Notes: generated by a model not told the origin, from the sequence alone. Shown: positions 8,172-18,020, counted from the first letter of the stretch. The stretch: DNA of 64,000 nucleotides from Bradyrhizobium niftali (GCF_004571025.1 NZ_SPQT01000039.1:1-64000); one strand, 5' to 3'. Made by a program: numbers and translations.

Positions 8172-9473
8172 TCATTTTCCGAGCTGTTGAAGCACGGCGG
8201 TCCACAACGCAAGTGGTTCCCTGAGGCCTCCCGGCTCGGACGGCTTTTTGCGAACGGCAGTGTGCACCATGACGAGTTTCGAGGCGGGATCGACCAGGAT
8301 GACCTGACCGCGTATGCCGAGCAGGGCAAATCTGCGCTGTTCGCCAGGGAGGAGCCACACCTGATAGCCGTAACCGAAATAGGGTGTGGCCACTTGCGGC
8401 GCGAGATGACCATCGCCTGGTCTGACGGTCGTGGCATCCAACAGCCACTGCCGCGGGATCAACTGACGACCCTCCCAGGCGCCGTCGTGTGCGAGCAGCC
8501 GGGCCAGGCGCGCATAGTCGCGCAAGGTTGCGTTGAAGCAGCAAAAGGCAATCTCTTGCCCGCTACCGTCTATCGCCCATGAGGCATCCGCTTCGGTGCC
8601 GATGGCGTCCCAGATCCGGTCGTGGAGATAGTCGGCAACCGGGGTGGCCGTGGCGGCGCGCAGGACCAGGCCCAGTATCTCGGTTTCCACGCTTGCATAG
8701 TGCCATTTGGTCCCCGGCGGGGCGGTTCGGGTATTGAATTGCGCGACGACGGCGGCGGGATCTTTTGTCTCTCCAACGAACAGGGCTCGCCCAAGCCGGG
8801 CTATGTCATCGTTCCCATCATAGTTTTCCGAAAATTCGACGCCCGAAGACATGTTCAACAAGGCCCGGATGGATGTGTTTCCATATTCCGTTCCTGCAAG
8901 GCCAGAGACGTAGGTTGAGACGAGGTCGTCGATCGACTTGATCCGTCCTTCCGAGACCGCGATCCCGACCAGCATGCCGACCAGCGTCTTGGCCATGGAT
9001 TGCGAAAGAAAGCGATCGTGGTCGGTCCGCGAATATTGATAGTGCTCGTACAGGATGGTGTCGTCCCTGGCGATCAGGAGTCCTGTCACCGGGTTGCGCT
9101 TGAGGTAATCCGCGATGCTCAGCCGTTCCGTGCCGAAACTGTAGGCGATCGATGGTTCTGGCGCGCGTTTGAATTGCCAGGGCGTCGTCGCGCGAGCGAT
9201 CGCGCGCGAGGGGTAGATCTCGCCGAAATGGCTGTAGACCCCGACGAGCTTGTCAAGCTGGGTGGTGGTCCCCCGCGTGCCGACTGGATAGCCTTCGGCC
9301 GCGCCGTAGATCTCGGCATCGGGGCCGCTATCCGAAAAGACCGGTCCCGGCTCGCCGGGAGCGCTTCGGACGTCCTCTGCGCATGCCAAGGGCGCCCAGA
9401 GCGCGGAGACGAGAATGGCGGGCAACAAAAACCCGCGGCAACCGCGCGGCCTGCAGAGCGCTCCCCAATTCAT
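8172..9473 (-). CDS. serine hydrolase, beta-lactamase/class C-like family
   Basis: A 433-residue exported serine hydrolase (penicillin-binding/esterase type). A signal peptide covers about residues 1-32 (FLLPAILVSALWAPLACA). The nucleophile motif SxxK is S159-M-A-K162 and the second motif is Y259-A-S, as in class C beta-lactamase-like peptidases and esterases. An AxxGQ-like LLGIRGQVILVDP segment near the C terminus fits the third strand region. The ATG at 9473 follows GAGGAGG; the longer frame to 9554 has no SD. It is monocistronic. Substrate unknown; such proteins are often 6-aminohexanoate-dimer-hydrolase-like. Confidence 0.9.
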   Translation of the reverse strand: MNWGALCRPRGCRGFLLPAILVSALWAPLACAEDVRSAPGEPGPVFSDSGPDAEIYGAAEGYPVGTRGTTTQLDKLVGVYSHFGEIYPSRAIARATTPWQFKRAPEPSIAYSFGTERLSIADYLKRNPVTGLLIARDDTILYEHYQYSRTDHDRFLSQSMAKTLVGMLVGIAVSEGRIKSIDDLVSTYVSGLAGTEYGNTSIRALLNMSSGVEFSENYDGNDDIARLGRALFVGETKDPAAVVAQFNTRTAPPGTKWHYASVETEILGLVLRAATATPVADYLHDRIWDAIGTEADASWAIDGSGQEIAFCCFNATLRDYARLARLLAHDGAWEGRQLIPRQWLLDATTVRPGDGHLAPQVATPYFGYGYQVWLLPGEQRRFALLGIRGQVILVDPASKLVMVHTAVRKKPSEPGGLREPLALWTAVLQQLGK

Positions 9474-9666
9474 TGGACTTGCCTCCTCACACGTTCTTGT
9501 GTGTGCGTTTACGAGAGCAACCTCGCAGGCCGGTGACGAGAGGCATGCTATCATTACGCGTAGACGGTGTCAGCATGTGGCCCATGAACGCATACCAGAT
9601 CGCTCATTCTCAGGAGTGGTTTTCCAGATAGCGCGCGGTCGCTCGCGATCATGGACGCAATTCGGT

Positions 9667-10335
9667 TTAAGGCGTCAATCCGGCCTCGCCGCCTACGGCA
9701 CGTGCCTGCCGGTCCCCGGCGACGATGATCGAAACGGAAATGAAACCACTAAACAAAAGCAGCCAATCCTGCCGTACGTCCAGGAGGATCGCAGCGCTGC
9801 CGCCGATGACTGACCAGATGAAGGGAATCACCAGAAGCCAGTAGGAGAAGCGGCCGGTCGTCATAAGTAGCAGACCGAACGTGAAAATCGTGACAGGGCA
9901 AGGAGCTACGCCGAACATCGGTAACGCCGGCCAGAAATGCCCCGTCGCAACCCCAATCAGCGGATAGATGAGAGATGCGTAGAGAATAAACCCCGCGCCG
10001 ATCACCGCTCGAAACCCGTAAATGATCGCGAAGCGAAGACCATCGCGTACGACACCCGTGTAGAGGAGTGCCACGCCCTCTACCACGAACAAGGCGCCAA
10101 AGGCGAACGCGGCCTTGTTTACCGACGAGAAGAATACGCCGTGATAGAGAACGCCGGTGCCTAGCCACATCAATCCGAGGACGGTTGAGATAACGCGGTC
10201 TGAGGCACGGCCTTTCCGAAAAAGGGCGGCCACGGCGATCGCTCCAAGCACGTAAGCCAAAATTTGCGCGGGCCAGATCGCCTTATTGTAGGCCGCAAAG
10301 ACGTCGAGGAACTGCTCAAGCGTAAAGGGAAGCAT
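9667..10335 (-). CDS. DUF6064 family integral membrane protein
   Basis: A 222-residue protein with about six hydrophobic helices and the opening MLPFTLEQFLDVFAAYNKAIWPAQI typical of DUF6064 proteins. Conserved patches include GTGVLYHGVFF, HFWPALPMFGVAPCPVTIFTFG and FIWSVIGGSAA. The family has no established function. An SD (GGAGCGCACC) precedes the ATG. It stands alone between a divergent intergenic stretch and the serine hydrolase. Confidence 0.85.
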   Translation of the reverse strand: MLPFTLEQFLDVFAAYNKAIWPAQILAYVLGAIAVAALFRKGRASDRVISTVLGLMWLGTGVLYHGVFFSSVNKAAFAFGALFVVEGVALLYTGVVRDGLRFAIIYGFRAVIGAGFILYASLIYPLIGVATGHFWPALPMFGVAPCPVTIFTFGLLLMTTGRFSYWLLVIPFIWSVIGGSAAILLDVRQDWLLLFSGFISVSIIVAGDRQARAVGGEAGLTP

Positions 10336-10717
10336 GGTGCGCTCCTCCCCGATAGTGCTTGAGTTTAGAGGACGGCGCTGCTTCGGTGCTTGATGAGGAT
10401 CAACGTCGTGCCTCGAAGTCCGGTCACGGGCCCTTCGCAGCGGTCCGGCGGCCGCTGGCTCATTGTCGGCTTCTGATCAGGTCGCTCACCGAGCGTCGCA
10501 GGCGAGCAATCCGAACGCCGCTGTCGACCGCACTCGCGCGTCCCGGATGGCGGCCGCCACCGGGCGGGTGCCGGCGGGCTTGCCACCGCCCTGCCATTGA
10601 ACCAGGACCAAACCCAACCGCCCCAAACCGGGGAGTGCCAATGCGATGACGGCCCCCGCCAGTTGACGAGCCATGCGGCCCGGTCGTCGAATCCATATGC
10701 GATGAACGGGTGCCTAC
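10336..10717. other. intergenic, nothing recognised
   Basis: About 380 bp with several short overlapping open frames on both strands that look like GC-driven chance. No RNA, terminator or repeat was recognised. Confidence 0.5.
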
Positions 10718-10987
10718 ATGCGGTTCTTTCTATGCGAGATCGTCGCGCGCGTCGTCGCTATCTATCTGTGCATCGATTGCGGCCGCATGCTGCGGGATGG
10801 CTATGCCGAGCGGAAAATCAGGGCTTTCAGTCCTGATCTCGTGGTCTGCCTGCTGGACTGGTCGAGGCAGGTTTTCCAGAGGGACACCGCGCCGGTCCAG
10901 TACTGGATGGAAATGGGCCATCAGGCCATCTGCCTCTTGGCGTGCCTCGTCGTGGCAATATTCGGGTGGTGGCTGCCGAACGGCTGA
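10718..10987 (+). CDS. small membrane protein, hypothetical
   Basis: An 89-residue open frame: MRFFLCEIVARVVAIYLCID forms an N-terminal hydrophobic helix, followed by a polar middle with a Trp-rich stretch (LDWSRQVFQRDTAPVQYW) and a C-terminal hydrophobic helix (AICLLACLVVAIFGWWLP). Two helices with a short loop suggest an inner-membrane protein. The SD is weak. No family recognised. Composition is convincing for a real small membrane protein, but there is no operon support. Confidence 0.5.
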   Translation: MRFFLCEIVARVVAIYLCIDCGRMLRDGYAERKIRAFSPDLVVCLLDWSRQVFQRDTAPVQYWMEMGHQAICLLACLVVAIFGWWLPNG

Positions 10988-11058
10988 GCGTCGGGCGCTG
11001 GCCGTCCGGACCGACCCGCGAGGGGTGTGAGCACCGTCCGCAAGGCGAATTTTGAAAT

Positions 11059-12696
11059 CTAGAGCGGGGCCAGGCCCGGCGGCGGCCTGCGCATGTTGGA
11101 CGCCTGCTCGTACGCATAAGCCAGGCGCAGCAGCTTGTGCTCGCTCCAGGCGCGGCCCGCGAAGGCGACGCCGAGCGGATAGTCGGGCGTGTCCTTGCCG
11201 TCGGCGCCCGAGACGAAGCCTCCGGGCACCATCACGCTGGGATAGCCAGCCTTAGCCGCAATCGCTGCGCCGGTCGCGCCTGGGAACAGGACGGCGTCCA
11301 GCTTGTGCCGGTTCATGTAGGCATCCATGCCGCGCGTCCTGGCGGCGAGCAGATCCATGGCGCGCGCCGATTTGTACTCGCGCTCACTCAAATCGCCCCG
11401 GGTAGCGTTAGCGGCGAGGAACAGATCCTGGCCGAAGCGCAGCGCTTTGTCGGCATGAGCCTCGTTGAAGGCAATGATGTCGGCCATGGTCTTGATATCG
11501 GTATTGGTCGCCCAATCCCTCAGATAAAGATTGAGCCCGTATTTGAGCTCGTAGAGGAACACGATCGGCGACCCCGTCGGATTGCCCTTGTCGCGGCTGA
11601 GCGGATTGCGGTTGAGCACGGCCATGCCGGTGCCCGGCCCGGCAATCCAGCCGCGTGTCGGCATGCAGGCCCGCACGATGACGGCGCCCAGATCCTCCAG
11701 CACCTTGATCACTTCGGCCATCAGCCTGGCGCCGTCGGGTGGCAACTTGCCGTAATAAGGATCGTTCAGCGGATCGCCGGGGTCGCTCGGTACACCGATG
11801 CGCGCACCCTTCATCGCATCGCGTGTGAGGTCGGCCGTGTAATCGGCCGGCCTCCGCTGCCGCTCTGTCACGGGGTCGAGCGGATCCTTGGCGGCCAGCA
11901 CGTTCAGCAGCATCGCCGCGTCGCGCACGGTGCGCGTCATCGGCCCCGCGGTGTCCTGGCTGTGCGCGATCGGCACGATGCCGGCACGGCTGATCAAACC
12001 GACGGTCGGCTTGACCGTGACGATGCCATTCCGGCTGGCAGGGTGCAGCAACGAGCCGGAGGTCTCGGTGCCGACAGAGGCCGTGCACAGACCTGCGGCC
12101 ACAGCGACCGCCGAACCCGAGCTCGAGCCGCCGGGGTCTACGACCGGGATGCCGCGATCGTCCAGCAGCGTCGGCACGTAGGGATTCTTCACCTGACCAC
12201 CGAGCGACGAATAGCCCGAGGGCATGTCGATCGCGAGGATGTTGGCAAACTCCGTCAGGTTCGCCTTGCCGAGGATCACCGCGCCGGCGTTTCGCAGCAG
12301 GTTGACGATGGTGGCATCGCCCTTGGCGCGCGCGCCCTCCAGCGCCAGCGAGCCCGCCGTGGTCGGCTGCCTGTCGCCGGTGGCGATGTTGTCCTTCAGC
12401 AGAATGGGAACGCCGGCCAGCGGCCGCCTGGCCGACGGCCTCGTGCCGTCGCGCTTGCCTGCGATGGCGAGCGCGTCGGGATTGAGGGCACGGACGGAAT
12501 TGAGCATGGGTGCGTTGCGATCGTAAGCCTCGATGCGCGCGAGATAGGCATCGGTCAGCGCCGTAGCGGTGACCTGCCCGTTCGCCAGCGCATCGACGAT
12601 GTCGCTCATGGAAGCGTCCGCGACCTTCAGACCGGTCGGCGCGGCGCGGGTGACAGCCGCGACGAGGCGAGCATCGCGACGGCGTGGCTTCGTCAT
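11059..12696 (-). CDS. amidase-signature-family amidohydrolase
   Basis: A 545-residue amidase. The Ser-cisSer-Lys triad is visible: K101 in PILLKDNIATG, S191 in DPGGSSSGSAVAVAAG, and nucleophile S215 in GTETSGSLLHPAS, with the usual 24-residue spacing. It hydrolyses an amide to acid plus ammonia; the substrate is unknown. There is no obvious signal peptide. The ATG at 12696 follows AAGGGGG. It is divergent from the GNAT gene, with 126 bp between the starts. Confidence 0.93.
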   Translation of the reverse strand: MTKPRRRDARLVAAVTRAAPTGLKVADASMSDIVDALANGQVTATALTDAYLARIEAYDRNAPMLNSVRALNPDALAIAGKRDGTRPSARRPLAGVPILLKDNIATGDRQPTTAGSLALEGARAKGDATIVNLLRNAGAVILGKANLTEFANILAIDMPSGYSSLGGQVKNPYVPTLLDDRGIPVVDPGGSSSGSAVAVAAGLCTASVGTETSGSLLHPASRNGIVTVKPTVGLISRAGIVPIAHSQDTAGPMTRTVRDAAMLLNVLAAKDPLDPVTERQRRPADYTADLTRDAMKGARIGVPSDPGDPLNDPYYGKLPPDGARLMAEVIKVLEDLGAVIVRACMPTRGWIAGPGTGMAVLNRNPLSRDKGNPTGSPIVFLYELKYGLNLYLRDWATNTDIKTMADIIAFNEAHADKALRFGQDLFLAANATRGDLSEREYKSARAMDLLAARTRGMDAYMNRHKLDAVLFPGATGAAIAAKAGYPSVMVPGGFVSGADGKDTPDYPLGVAFAGRAWSEHKLLRLAYAYEQASNMRRPPPGLAPL

Positions 12697-12822
12697 GAGG
12701 TCCCCCTTGGACGGCGTCTCGTGAATATGCTACCAACGGTAGCACTAAGTGCGCTTGCGCGACAAGCCGATTGCCCAGGCTGTGGCGCAGACGTCGGCGC
12801 CAAGGCTGCGGTGGAGCGATCC

Positions 12823-13278
12823 ATGGACTGCACGATCCGGCTTGCGCGCGACCATGACGCCGATGACATCAGCGGCGTCATCCTGCGGGCGCTGCGCGAG
12901 ACCAATGCGAAGGACTATACGGACGAGATCATCGAACGGGTCGAGCGCAGCTTCAGTCCGGACGCGGTGCGGGAGCTGATCGGCAAACGCACCGTTTTCG
13001 TCGCCATCCTCGGCGGCCGCGTCGTCGGAACGGCGAGCCTCGATGGAAGCGTCGTTCGTATGGTCTTCGTGGCTCCCGGCGTTCAGGCCCGCGGGATCGG
13101 CAAGCTGCTGATGGCCGAGATCGAGCGGACGGCGCGCGATCGGGACATCTCCGCTCTGACCGTCCCATCGTCGATCACCGCTGAAGCCTTCTACGCAAAG
13201 CTCGGGTTCAATGCCGTGCGCGACAGCTATCATGGTGACGAGCGCACGATCATCATGGAGCGATGGCTCGCTGAATAG
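12823..13278 (+). CDS. GNAT-family N-acetyltransferase
   Basis: A 151-residue acetyltransferase. It shows the GNAT order: an N-terminal IRLARDHDADDISGVILRAL helix, central strands VFVAILGGRVVGTASLDG, and the acetyl-CoA binding motif A VFVAPGVQARGIGKLLM (Q/R-x-x-G-x-G/A), then ITAEAFYAKLGF. The ATG at 12823 has a GGTGGAG site; the frame is open far upstream but that part is antisense to the amidase. The substrate is unknown. Confidence 0.9.
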   Translation: MDCTIRLARDHDADDISGVILRALRETNAKDYTDEIIERVERSFSPDAVRELIGKRTVFVAILGGRVVGTASLDGSVVRMVFVAPGVQARGIGKLLMAEIERTARDRDISALTVPSSITAEAFYAKLGFNAVRDSYHGDERTIIMERWLAE

Positions 13279-13382
13279 TCAGTTGCCTGGATGAAGCGCG
13301 GGGATGTGATCTTGATCCTCCCCGCCAAATAGATCACCATCGTCTCCTGACCGCTCACAACAGAATGGGCGAGGAAACGCGC

Positions 13383-14549
13383 ATGAACGCAACTCCCGGC
13401 GTTGGTCTGGTCGAACGTGCCCGCGCCCTGGCGCCACTGATCGCGGGCGATGCCGACGAGATCGAACGGACGCGGCGGCTGACGCCTGATGTCGTCGCCG
13501 CGCTGATCGAGAACGGGCTCTATCGCGCGCTGCTGCCGCAGAGCCTTGGCGGCGCCGAGGTTCCGATCGACGCCTTCATGCAGATGCTGGAGGAGATCGC
13601 GAAGGCGGATGCCTCCACAGCCTGGTGTCTCGGCCAGTGCGGTGTCTGCGCGATGATCGCGGCTTCGCTCGATCACGACACCGCGCATGAGATCTTCAAC
13701 ACGCAGCCGGGTATCCTCGCCTGGGGTGCGATCGCGCATGAGGCGCGCGCGGTCGAGGACGGCTATCGCGTCACCGCGCGCTGGGATTTTGCCTCGGGCT
13801 CGCGGCAGGCGAGCTGGCTGGGGGCGCATGTCCGCATCGTCGGTGCCGACGGTGTGCCGCGCAAAAATGCCGATGGATCGCCGGAGGTGCGGACCATCTT
13901 GTTTCCGGTCACCAGTGCCGTGCTGCACGACGTGTGGCAGGCGATCGGACTCGCCGGCACCGGCACGGATTCATACGAGGTGAGCGACCTCTTCATCCCC
14001 GAGCGCTTCACCGCGTTTCGTGACGTGCCGTCCGCGCTGCGCGAGCGGGGTCCACTCTACAGGATCGGCACCGGCTCGACCTTTAGCTTGGGCTTTGCCG
14101 CAGTGTCGCTCGGCGTGGCGCGCGCCACGCTGGATGCAGGAATCGCGCTGGCGCGGGCAAAGCACCAGTCGCTCGCGGCGAGCACCATGCGCGACAACCA
14201 GGCGGTCCAGGGCCTGATCGGCCGCACCGAGGGCGACCTTCGTGCCGCGCGCACCTATCTCTATGCGACCGCGAGTGCGATGTGGCGCGACCTGTCTGCG
14301 ACCGGCGAATTCAGCGCGGCGCATCGCAGCGCGGTTCGCCTCGCTGCGACCTGGACCATCCATCAGTCGGCGCGCGTGGTCGACGCCGCCTACCACATGG
14401 CCGGCGCTACGGCCGTGTTCCGCAGCAATCCGTTCGAACGGCGGTTCCGCGACATGCACGCCATCGCGCAGCAGATCCAGGCGCGCGACACGCATTACGA
14501 GGATGTCGGGAAGGCGATTTTGTCCGGCGGCGTCGACGCCGGCCGCTGA
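13383..14549 (+). CDS. acyl-CoA dehydrogenase-like flavoprotein (class D monooxygenase type)
   Basis: A 388-residue protein with the acyl-CoA dehydrogenase fold: an N-terminal helical domain (LTPDVVAALIENGLYRALLPQSLGG), a middle strand domain (GYRVTARWDFASGSRQASWLG) and a C-terminal Acyl-CoA_dh_2-type helical domain (RFRDMHAIAQQIQARDTHYEDVG). This fits the HpaB/DszC-like two-component flavin monooxygenase group, which hydroxylates or desulfurises substrates using FMNH2 from a separate reductase. No reductase gene is adjacent. The ATG at 13383 follows GAGGAAA; the frame at 13365 is an alternative. The substrate is not inferable. Confidence 0.87.
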   Translation: MNATPGVGLVERARALAPLIAGDADEIERTRRLTPDVVAALIENGLYRALLPQSLGGAEVPIDAFMQMLEEIAKADASTAWCLGQCGVCAMIAASLDHDTAHEIFNTQPGILAWGAIAHEARAVEDGYRVTARWDFASGSRQASWLGAHVRIVGADGVPRKNADGSPEVRTILFPVTSAVLHDVWQAIGLAGTGTDSYEVSDLFIPERFTAFRDVPSALRERGPLYRIGTGSTFSLGFAAVSLGVARATLDAGIALARAKHQSLAASTMRDNQAVQGLIGRTEGDLRAARTYLYATASAMWRDLSATGEFSAAHRSAVRLAATWTIHQSARVVDAAYHMAGATAVFRSNPFERRFRDMHAIAQQIQARDTHYEDVGKAILSGGVDAGR

Positions 14550-14555
14550 ATTTGC

Positions 14556-15281
14556 CTACGCCTTGCGTGCGCCGAGCAGGCGGCCTCGCCAGCCCATGCC
14601 AATCACCAGGGCGATCATCAGGAGGAACGCTGCGGCGACGGCGAAGTCGACGATGCGGTCGCCTCCCGAGCAAATGTCCTGATAGACGCAGGCGCGGGAC
14701 AGGATGCCGCCCCGGAGCAGGCCGGCGAGCACTCCGAAATAAAGCAAGACGCTGAGCGCAACATAGACCACCGTCACCAGCGTACGCCGCGGCCGCGAGG
14801 GCATCGTCGGATCATCCTCACGCCGCTCCGTGATGAACTGGCCGGGCTTCGCCTTGGCGGGGTCGCGGATCTGGACGGTCGAATGCGTGAGCAGGTCGTG
14901 AACCGCCTGGTTGCGGCGCGTGGCAGCCATGACCACGAACGAATACCAGCCCAGCACGCTCTTCACGACGAAACGTGCGAGCGCCTTGGCAAAACTCAGA
15001 TTGCCGCCACGATCGTCAACGACGCGCAAGTTCGTCCAGATATGTCCGAGCGTTCCGCCGGCGCACCAGACCATCACGGGCTCGTAGAGCACCAGGATGA
15101 CGACGACGGCGACGCCGAGGATCCGGCCCAGTCCATCGCTCGCGACATTGCTCGCGACCGCCAGGGCGCCGAACAGCATGGCCATTGCCAGCATCCAGTC
15201 GAGCAGAACGGCCTTGAAACGCCGCGAGAAGCGGGCATAGCGCGGTCCAGGCAACGGCAGTGGAGGCGCTTCAGAGGTCAT
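14556..15281 (-). CDS. RDD family membrane protein
   Basis: A 241-residue protein with the RDD motif region RRFKAVLLDWMLAMAMLFGAL and paired helices VVVILVLYEPVMVWCAGGTLGHIWTNLRVVDDRGG, the usual RDD signature, plus VHDLLTHSTVQ. Two further helices at the C terminus (TLVTVVYVALSVLLYFGVLAG; FAVAAAFLLMIALVIGMGW) extend it. RDD proteins are poorly understood membrane proteins, some linked to Na+/Li+ transport. Convergent with the flavoprotein gene, only 6 bp apart. An alternative start lies at 15302. Confidence 0.85.
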   Translation of the reverse strand: MTSEAPPLPLPGPRYARFSRRFKAVLLDWMLAMAMLFGALAVASNVASDGLGRILGVAVVVILVLYEPVMVWCAGGTLGHIWTNLRVVDDRGGNLSFAKALARFVVKSVLGWYSFVVMAATRRNQAVHDLLTHSTVQIRDPAKAKPGQFITERREDDPTMPSRPRRTLVTVVYVALSVLLYFGVLAGLLRGGILSRACVYQDICSGGDRIVDFAVAAAFLLMIALVIGMGWRGRLLGARKA

Positions 15282-15360
15282 GGGGGAGCCCCATCCGATC
15301 ATTGGATCTCATCATGAGACGCCGGCAGCGCGCGTGAGGTTCGATTCACCGCGGCAGCAA

Positions 15361-17580
15361 TCACGCCACCATCGCGGCGTCTTCGTCCTCAGCGCCATCG
15401 ATGCCGCGCTGTGCGGCGAGCAGGCTGATGATCTCGATATTCGGGCGGGCCTTGCTGAACAGGAAGCCCTGGCCTTCGTCGCAGCCTTCGGCCCGGAGGC
15501 AGCTCAGCTCGGCCTCGGTCTCGACGCCTTCGGCGGTGATGGTGACGCCAAGGCCCTTGCCGAGGCTGACGATGGAGCGGATGATCGCCTGCGCTTCGCG
15601 ATTGGCGCCGAGATCGCGCACGAAGGACTGGTCGATCTTGATCTTGTCGAAGGGGAAGCTGCGCAAGTAGCTGAGGCTGGAATAGCCGGTGCCGAAATCG
15701 TCCATCGAGATGCGCACCCCGAGCGCGCGCAGCGCATGCAGCGTCGCCAGCACCTGGGCGCTCTTCTCCAGCAGCAGTGTCTCGGTGATCTCGAGCTCGA
15801 GCCGCCGCGGCGGCAGGCCGGAATGCTTCAGCGCGTCCGTCACCATCGAGAGCAGATTGCCGCTGCGGAACTGGAGCGGCGACAGATTGACGGCGACGCG
15901 GACGTCGTCGGGCCAGGTCGCGGCGTCGAAGCAGGCGCGGCGCAGCATCAAGCCGCCGAGCGGATTGATCAGGCCGGTTTCCTCGGCGACCGGAATGAAC
16001 TCCGCCGGCGAGACCATGCCGCGCTCGGCGTGCGGCCAGCGCACCAGCGCCTCGAAGCCGGTGATGCGGCCGCTCGATAGGTCGACCAGCGGCTGATAGT
16101 ACGGCCGCAGCACGTCGTTCTGGATCGCGTCGCGCAGCTCGACCTCGGTCTTGCGGCGGCTCTGCGCCTTCGCATGGAGCGCCGCCTCGAAGAAAGCGAA
16201 GGTGCCGCGCGCATCCAGCTTGGCGCGCGACAGCGCCATGTCGGCGCTCTTGAGCAGCTTTTCGGAATCATCGCCGTCGGCCGGCGCCATCGCGATGCCG
16301 ATGGAGGCGCCGATCACCACGGAATGGCCGTCGAGCAGATAGGGATCGGCGATGGCCTCGAGCAGGCGCTTGGCCAGCATCACCGCGTCCTCGGGACGGG
16401 CCAGCCCGCTCTGCACGATCGCGAACTCGTCCGAATTGAGCCGCGCCAGTGCGTCCTCTTCGCGCAGGGTGGAGCGCAACCGCTTGGCGACGCCGCGCAA
16501 CAGCTTGTCACCGATCGCATGTCCGAGCGTCTCGTTGACCGCCTTGAAATTGTCCAGCCCCAGCATCAGCACCGCGACCTTCTCGGCGCTGCGGCGCGTG
16601 TGCAGCAGCATCTCGTCGACCTGCTGGCGCAACAGGTTGCGGTTCGGCAGGCCGGTCAGCCCGTCATGCTGGGCCATGAAGGCCAGCCGCGCCTCGGCGC
16701 GCTTGCGCTCGGTGATGTCCATCAGCGCGAGCAGCACCGCAGGCCGCTCGGCATAGGTCAGTTCGCGCGAGTAGATCGCAAGGTCGATCAGCGCGCCGTC
16801 GGCCTTGACGTGCTTCCAGGTGCGCGCGGCCTGCTCGTCGCTGGAACGATCGGTGGTCCAGGGCGGCTCGCTGTCGAAGGCCTGCAACGACCGGATCTTC
16901 AGCTTCTCGAACTCGGTGCGGCTATAGCCGTAATGGGCGACCGCAGCGTCGTTGACGCCGAGGATGCGCTCGTCGTCCAGCGCGCAGACGATCATGGGAA
17001 CGGGATTGCCGTCGAACAGCAGGCGGAACGAGGCCTCGCGCTGCTTCAGCTCGGTGATGTCGACGCGCAGGCCGACGACGCCGCCGTCGTCGGTGCGCCG
17101 CTCCTCGATCAGGATGACACGGCCGTCCGACAGCGTCTGCTCGTGACGCGCGCCCGGCTGATAGAGCTTCTTCAGCCGCTGGGCGATCCATTCTTCCTCA
17201 TGGCCTGCGGCTTCCGGATAGTCGCCGCGGGCGACGCCGACGCGCAGCGTGTCTTCGAGGCGCGCGCCTTCAGCGAACAGATCGGCGGTCTTGCTGTAGA
17301 TCTCGGAATATTGCTTGTTCCAGAGAACGTAGCGGCCTTCGGGATCGAGAATCACGATGCCCTGCGGCAGCAGGTCGACGGCCTGGCGCAGCCGCTCATG
17401 CGATTTGCGCGCCTCGATGATGGCCGCTTCGGCCTCCGCGCGGCTCTGCACGAGTTCGTCGTGTTGGGCGGGCCGAAGCGAGGCGCGCGCAAAACGCGGC
17501 TTGCGCGGCGACCGGCCGGCCGCAGCACGCACGTTGCGCTTTCGCTTTCCTAGCTTTCGAGACCCCAAACTCAACTTCAC
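15361..17580 (-). CDS. PAS-GGDEF-EAL protein with degenerate GGDEF, likely c-di-GMP phosphodiesterase
   Basis: A cytoplasmic signalling protein of about 739 residues. Two PAS domains (about residues 60-180, PAS-7-like QAVDLLPQGIVILDPEGRYVLWN; and 183-292) precede a GGDEF domain (about 297-455) and an EAL domain (about 475-730). The GGDEF active-site motif reads NSDEF (about 382-386), so diguanylate cyclase activity is doubtful. The EAL motif (FEALVRW, about 509-515) and the DDFGTGYSSLSYL and TAEGVET motifs are intact, so c-di-GMP hydrolysis is likely. It may be soluble: no membrane helix is seen. The start is uncertain: the frame is open to 17814, but the upstream part looks non-coding, so I chose GTG at 17580. 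Confidence 0.9.
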   Translation of the reverse strand: MKLSLGSRKLGKRKRNVRAAAGRSPRKPRFARASLRPAQHDELVQSRAEAEAAIIEARKSHERLRQAVDLLPQGIVILDPEGRYVLWNKQYSEIYSKTADLFAEGARLEDTLRVGVARGDYPEAAGHEEEWIAQRLKKLYQPGARHEQTLSDGRVILIEERRTDDGGVVGLRVDITELKQREASFRLLFDGNPVPMIVCALDDERILGVNDAAVAHYGYSRTEFEKLKIRSLQAFDSEPPWTTDRSSDEQAARTWKHVKADGALIDLAIYSRELTYAERPAVLLALMDITERKRAEARLAFMAQHDGLTGLPNRNLLRQQVDEMLLHTRRSAEKVAVLMLGLDNFKAVNETLGHAIGDKLLRGVAKRLRSTLREEDALARLNSDEFAIVQSGLARPEDAVMLAKRLLEAIADPYLLDGHSVVIGASIGIAMAPADGDDSEKLLKSADMALSRAKLDARGTFAFFEAALHAKAQSRRKTEVELRDAIQNDVLRPYYQPLVDLSSGRITGFEALVRWPHAERGMVSPAEFIPVAEETGLINPLGGLMLRRACFDAATWPDDVRVAVNLSPLQFRSGNLLSMVTDALKHSGLPPRRLELEITETLLLEKSAQVLATLHALRALGVRISMDDFGTGYSSLSYLRSFPFDKIKIDQSFVRDLGANREAQAIIRSIVSLGKGLGVTITAEGVETEAELSCLRAEGCDEGQGFLFSKARPNIEIISLLAAQRGIDGAEDEDAAMVA

Positions 17581-18020
17581 ATGTCCCAGTTGCGCCCTGT
17601 GGCCGCAAGTTTTGAGGCAAGTGTCTGAAAAAAAAGTAATCTTCGCCGACCTGGCCGCAGACCGCCGGCCCTGCTGTGCCTGTTTGCGAGGCGCGAAAAC
17701 CGCGGCGGGCGCAGCAAACCAGTTTTCGCCGTCGCGATGGGACGGTGCGCTGGCGCAAAATTGCGCGCTCACTTGAATCATTTCCGAAATCGCGTGCGAT
17801 TGCATGCGAGCCACGCGTATTTCTCACGCCACGCATGAATTTTGGTCAATGCAGCATAGGGTTATCGCGCCGTTAAAAACGGCCGGCCGATGTGGGATTT
17901 TCGATGCGGAACGTTCGATTGCGCCGCATGCGCGGGAGATCGCCATGCGAGGCCAGGCCGCCGCGGCGGACGAGCCTAATTCTTAACCCTGACACGGCGT
18001 TGGGCTATAAGGTGATCAGC
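17581..18020. other. divergent intergenic region before mepA
   Basis: About 440 bp between the PAS-GGDEF-EAL gene and mepA. It is locally AT-richer (a run of A near 17628; GTTAAAAAC near 17871; TTCTTAACCC near 17981), consistent with two divergent promoters. No repeat or RNA was recognised. Confidence 0.5.

Noticed and set aside
11137..12822. Long plus-strand open frame upstream of the GNAT gene
   Set aside because: It is antisense to the amidase gene, whose catalytic motifs are intact; only the last 151 codons (from 12823) are a real gene.
15280..17553. Long plus-strand frames over the PAS-GGDEF-EAL gene
   Set aside because: Antisense shadows caused by high GC; His/Arg/Asp-rich with no domain, while the minus strand encodes recognisable domains.
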